From assembly GCA_018058685.1 (NCBI GenBank), contig JAGOZL010000003.1, positions 1 through 50,834 of the forward strand: a DNA stretch of 50,834 bases, written 5' to 3'. This stretch comes from Sulfurospirillum sp. (lineage in GTDB: Bacteria > Campylobacterota > Campylobacteria > Campylobacterales > Sulfurospirillaceae). This document shows, piece by piece, positions 49,883-50,834 of the stretch; the first letter of the stretch is position 1; every line of letters starts with the position of its first letter. The notes under the pieces are model-generated. The model made no database searches. It had not been told where the DNA came from and was given only the letters and a program-made list of their open reading frames with translations. The translations under genes were made by a program, and so were the position numbers.

Positions 49883-50834
49883 TCTTCATCTCTTTTCCTT
49901 CAACCATTGCTACGTCAAAGACTTTGACACAATTTCGTCCACTCTCTTTGGCGTTGTAAAGAGCAATGTCAGCAAATTTGATACATTTCCACATCGAATC
50001 AGAATTTTTAGGGAAGATAGAAGCTCCTACACTAAGCGTTTTGTAAAAACTGGAACCATTATTGGCTTGGATAGGTGTTTTTTCAAAAGCGAGGCGAATT
50101 TTATGCGCCACATGTTCAATCATCTCTTCATCACACTGATACAGAAGCACTAAAAATTCTTCGCCTCCAAAACGAAATGCGGTATCGGCTTCTCGAATAT
50201 TGTCACGTAAGATTTTAGAGAGCGCTTTAATGGCTTTATCACCGACATCATGCCCATACGTATCATTGACCATTTTAAAATAATCAATGTCTATCATCAA
50301 GATACCATACACAATGCCATTGCGTTTAGCTTGTGAGAGTGCTTTTTCGATGTACTCATCTAAATATTTACGGTTATAAAGCCCTGTAAGTGCGTCTGTT
50401 GTCGAAGAGATTTTTAAAATCTGCATCAAGTTTTTACTGACAAGCTCAGGTCGTGCGGCATCAATATAGTTTTGAATATGCGGAAGTTTTGATTTGATGA
50501 GTTCGAGGTCTTCACTCGAAGAAGCAGTGATACTTAAGAGTAACTCAAAATCATTGCTAATGACATAAGGCGCGCACACATAGTTCGCACAGACTTCCCC
50601 ACAAGAACGACAGATATTTTTAAATTGGTCTGAGTAGACAGCTTGTTTGGTTCTAAGGGCTCTACAGGTTGGGTCAATGTTACGCTTGAGAATAGAAGCA
50701 TCATAGACAACAGTTGGATTGATATTGTTTTTACCTGATTCGATGAGCATAAAATCTTTAAGCCCAAATGTTTCGGTTAAAATGATACCAATGCGTTGAT
50801 ACACCTGCTCTTTGGTCTCGTCAAATTCGATGGT
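49872..50834 (-). CDS. Diguanylate cyclase with Cys-rich sensor region (5' end off window)
   Basis: The frame is open to the right window edge, so the true start lies beyond 50834. A GTG at 50804 is in frame but looks internal. An N-terminal GAF-like region holds CRSCGEVCANYVC (C-x2-C-x3-C-x4-C), about 65 residues after that GTG. The C-terminal GGDEF domain is active by motif: DIDYFKMVNDTYGHDVGD and FRFGGEEFLVLL. The Cys cluster could bind iron-sulfur, zinc or heme iron and make cyclic di-GMP synthesis redox-sensitive, which is inference. Confidence 0.88.
   Translation of the reverse strand, partial: TIEFDETKEQVYQRIGIILTETFGLKDFMLIESGKNNINPTVVYDASILKRNIDPTCRALRTKQAVYSDQFKNICRSCGEVCANYVCAPYVISNDFELLLSITASSSEDLELIKSKLPHIQNYIDAARPELVSKNLMQILKISSTTDALTGLYNRKYLDEYIEKALSQAKRNGIVYGILMIDIDYFKMVNDTYGHDVGDKAIKALSKILRDNIREADTAFRFGGEEFLVLLYQCDEEMIEHVAHKIRLAFEKTPIQANNGSSFYKTLSVGASIFPKNSDSMWKCIKFADIALYNAKESGRNCVKVFDVAMVEGKEMKSEF

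Noticed and set aside
49872-50804. GTG 50804 as the start of the last GGDEF gene
   Set aside because: The frame stays open to the window edge with protein-like sequence, and no ribosome site precedes the GTG, so the true start is probably outside.

Overview
The window looks like a chromosomal segment of a free-living Campylobacterota (Epsilonproteobacteria), most like Sulfurospirillum. Three things point there. The first is the gene order pgpA - ATP-sulfurylase homologue - HP1021-type orphan regulator - ispDF - mrp - dapD, which I recall as also present in Campylobacter. The second is an H2-evolving Hyf hydrogenase next to a tungsten-type aldehyde:ferredoxin oxidoreductase. The third is a Csd4/Pgp1-type cell-shape carboxypeptidase. 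The DNA is AT-rich and densely coding, with many 1-23 bp gene overlaps. I see no rRNA, tRNA, CRISPR, transposase, integrase or phage gene.

Layout. 0-1.2 kb: an MscS channel and a DUF2798 protein. 1.1-8.4 kb (minus): a tripartite RND efflux operon (outer-membrane factor, fusion protein, pump) followed by two tandem RMD1/DUF155 membrane proteins. 8.5-10.2 kb: proC and a D-Ala-D-Ala carboxypeptidase. 10.3-15.3 kb: molybdate/tungstate locus modE-modA-mop-modB-modC-modD plus a YigZ protein, preceded by a ModE-like operator. 15.3-22.1 kb: YceI, then the conserved pgpA-to-dapD block. 22.1-25.1 kb: two tiny four-Cys proteins, a diguanylate cyclase, a ThiF/MoeB-like activating enzyme and a MoaD-like protein. 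25.1-27.1 kb: MoaD and aldehyde:ferredoxin oxidoreductase. 27.1-27.5 kb: a regulatory region shared by the divergent aor and hyf operons. 27.5-37.0 kb: hyfABCEFGHI, an HycH/HyfJ chaperone and an HycI protease. 37.1-42.3 kb: a response regulator, a FIST-domain histidine kinase and a GH17-GT2 glucan synthase. 42.4-45.2 kb: an ABC-F factor, a SUI1-domain protein and an AEC permease. 45.2-50.8 kb (minus): a SelW-like selenoprotein whose UGA codon splits it in conventional calling, an EAL-HDOD protein, a Csd4-like peptidase, HIT, radical SAM and cytochrome c proteins, and a GGDEF protein cut by the window edge.

How the parts may fit together (inference). ModABC would import molybdate or tungstate. 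ModD, MoaD and the ThiF-like protein relate to metal-pterin cofactor supply. AOR would reduce ferredoxin while oxidising aldehydes. The membrane Hyf complex could dispose of reduced ferredoxin as H2. A near-perfect 22-bp inverted duplication, one copy in front of aor and one in front of hyf, suggests the two operons share promoter or operator sequences.

The most striking feature is not a gene. The 10-bp palindrome TTACATGTAA occurs 23 times in 50.8 kb, against roughly 0.1-0.2 expected by chance. Of these, 21 copies lie inside genes, where they usually encode Leu-His-Val. It is absent from the whole 11-kb hyf region. I do not recognise it as a known element.
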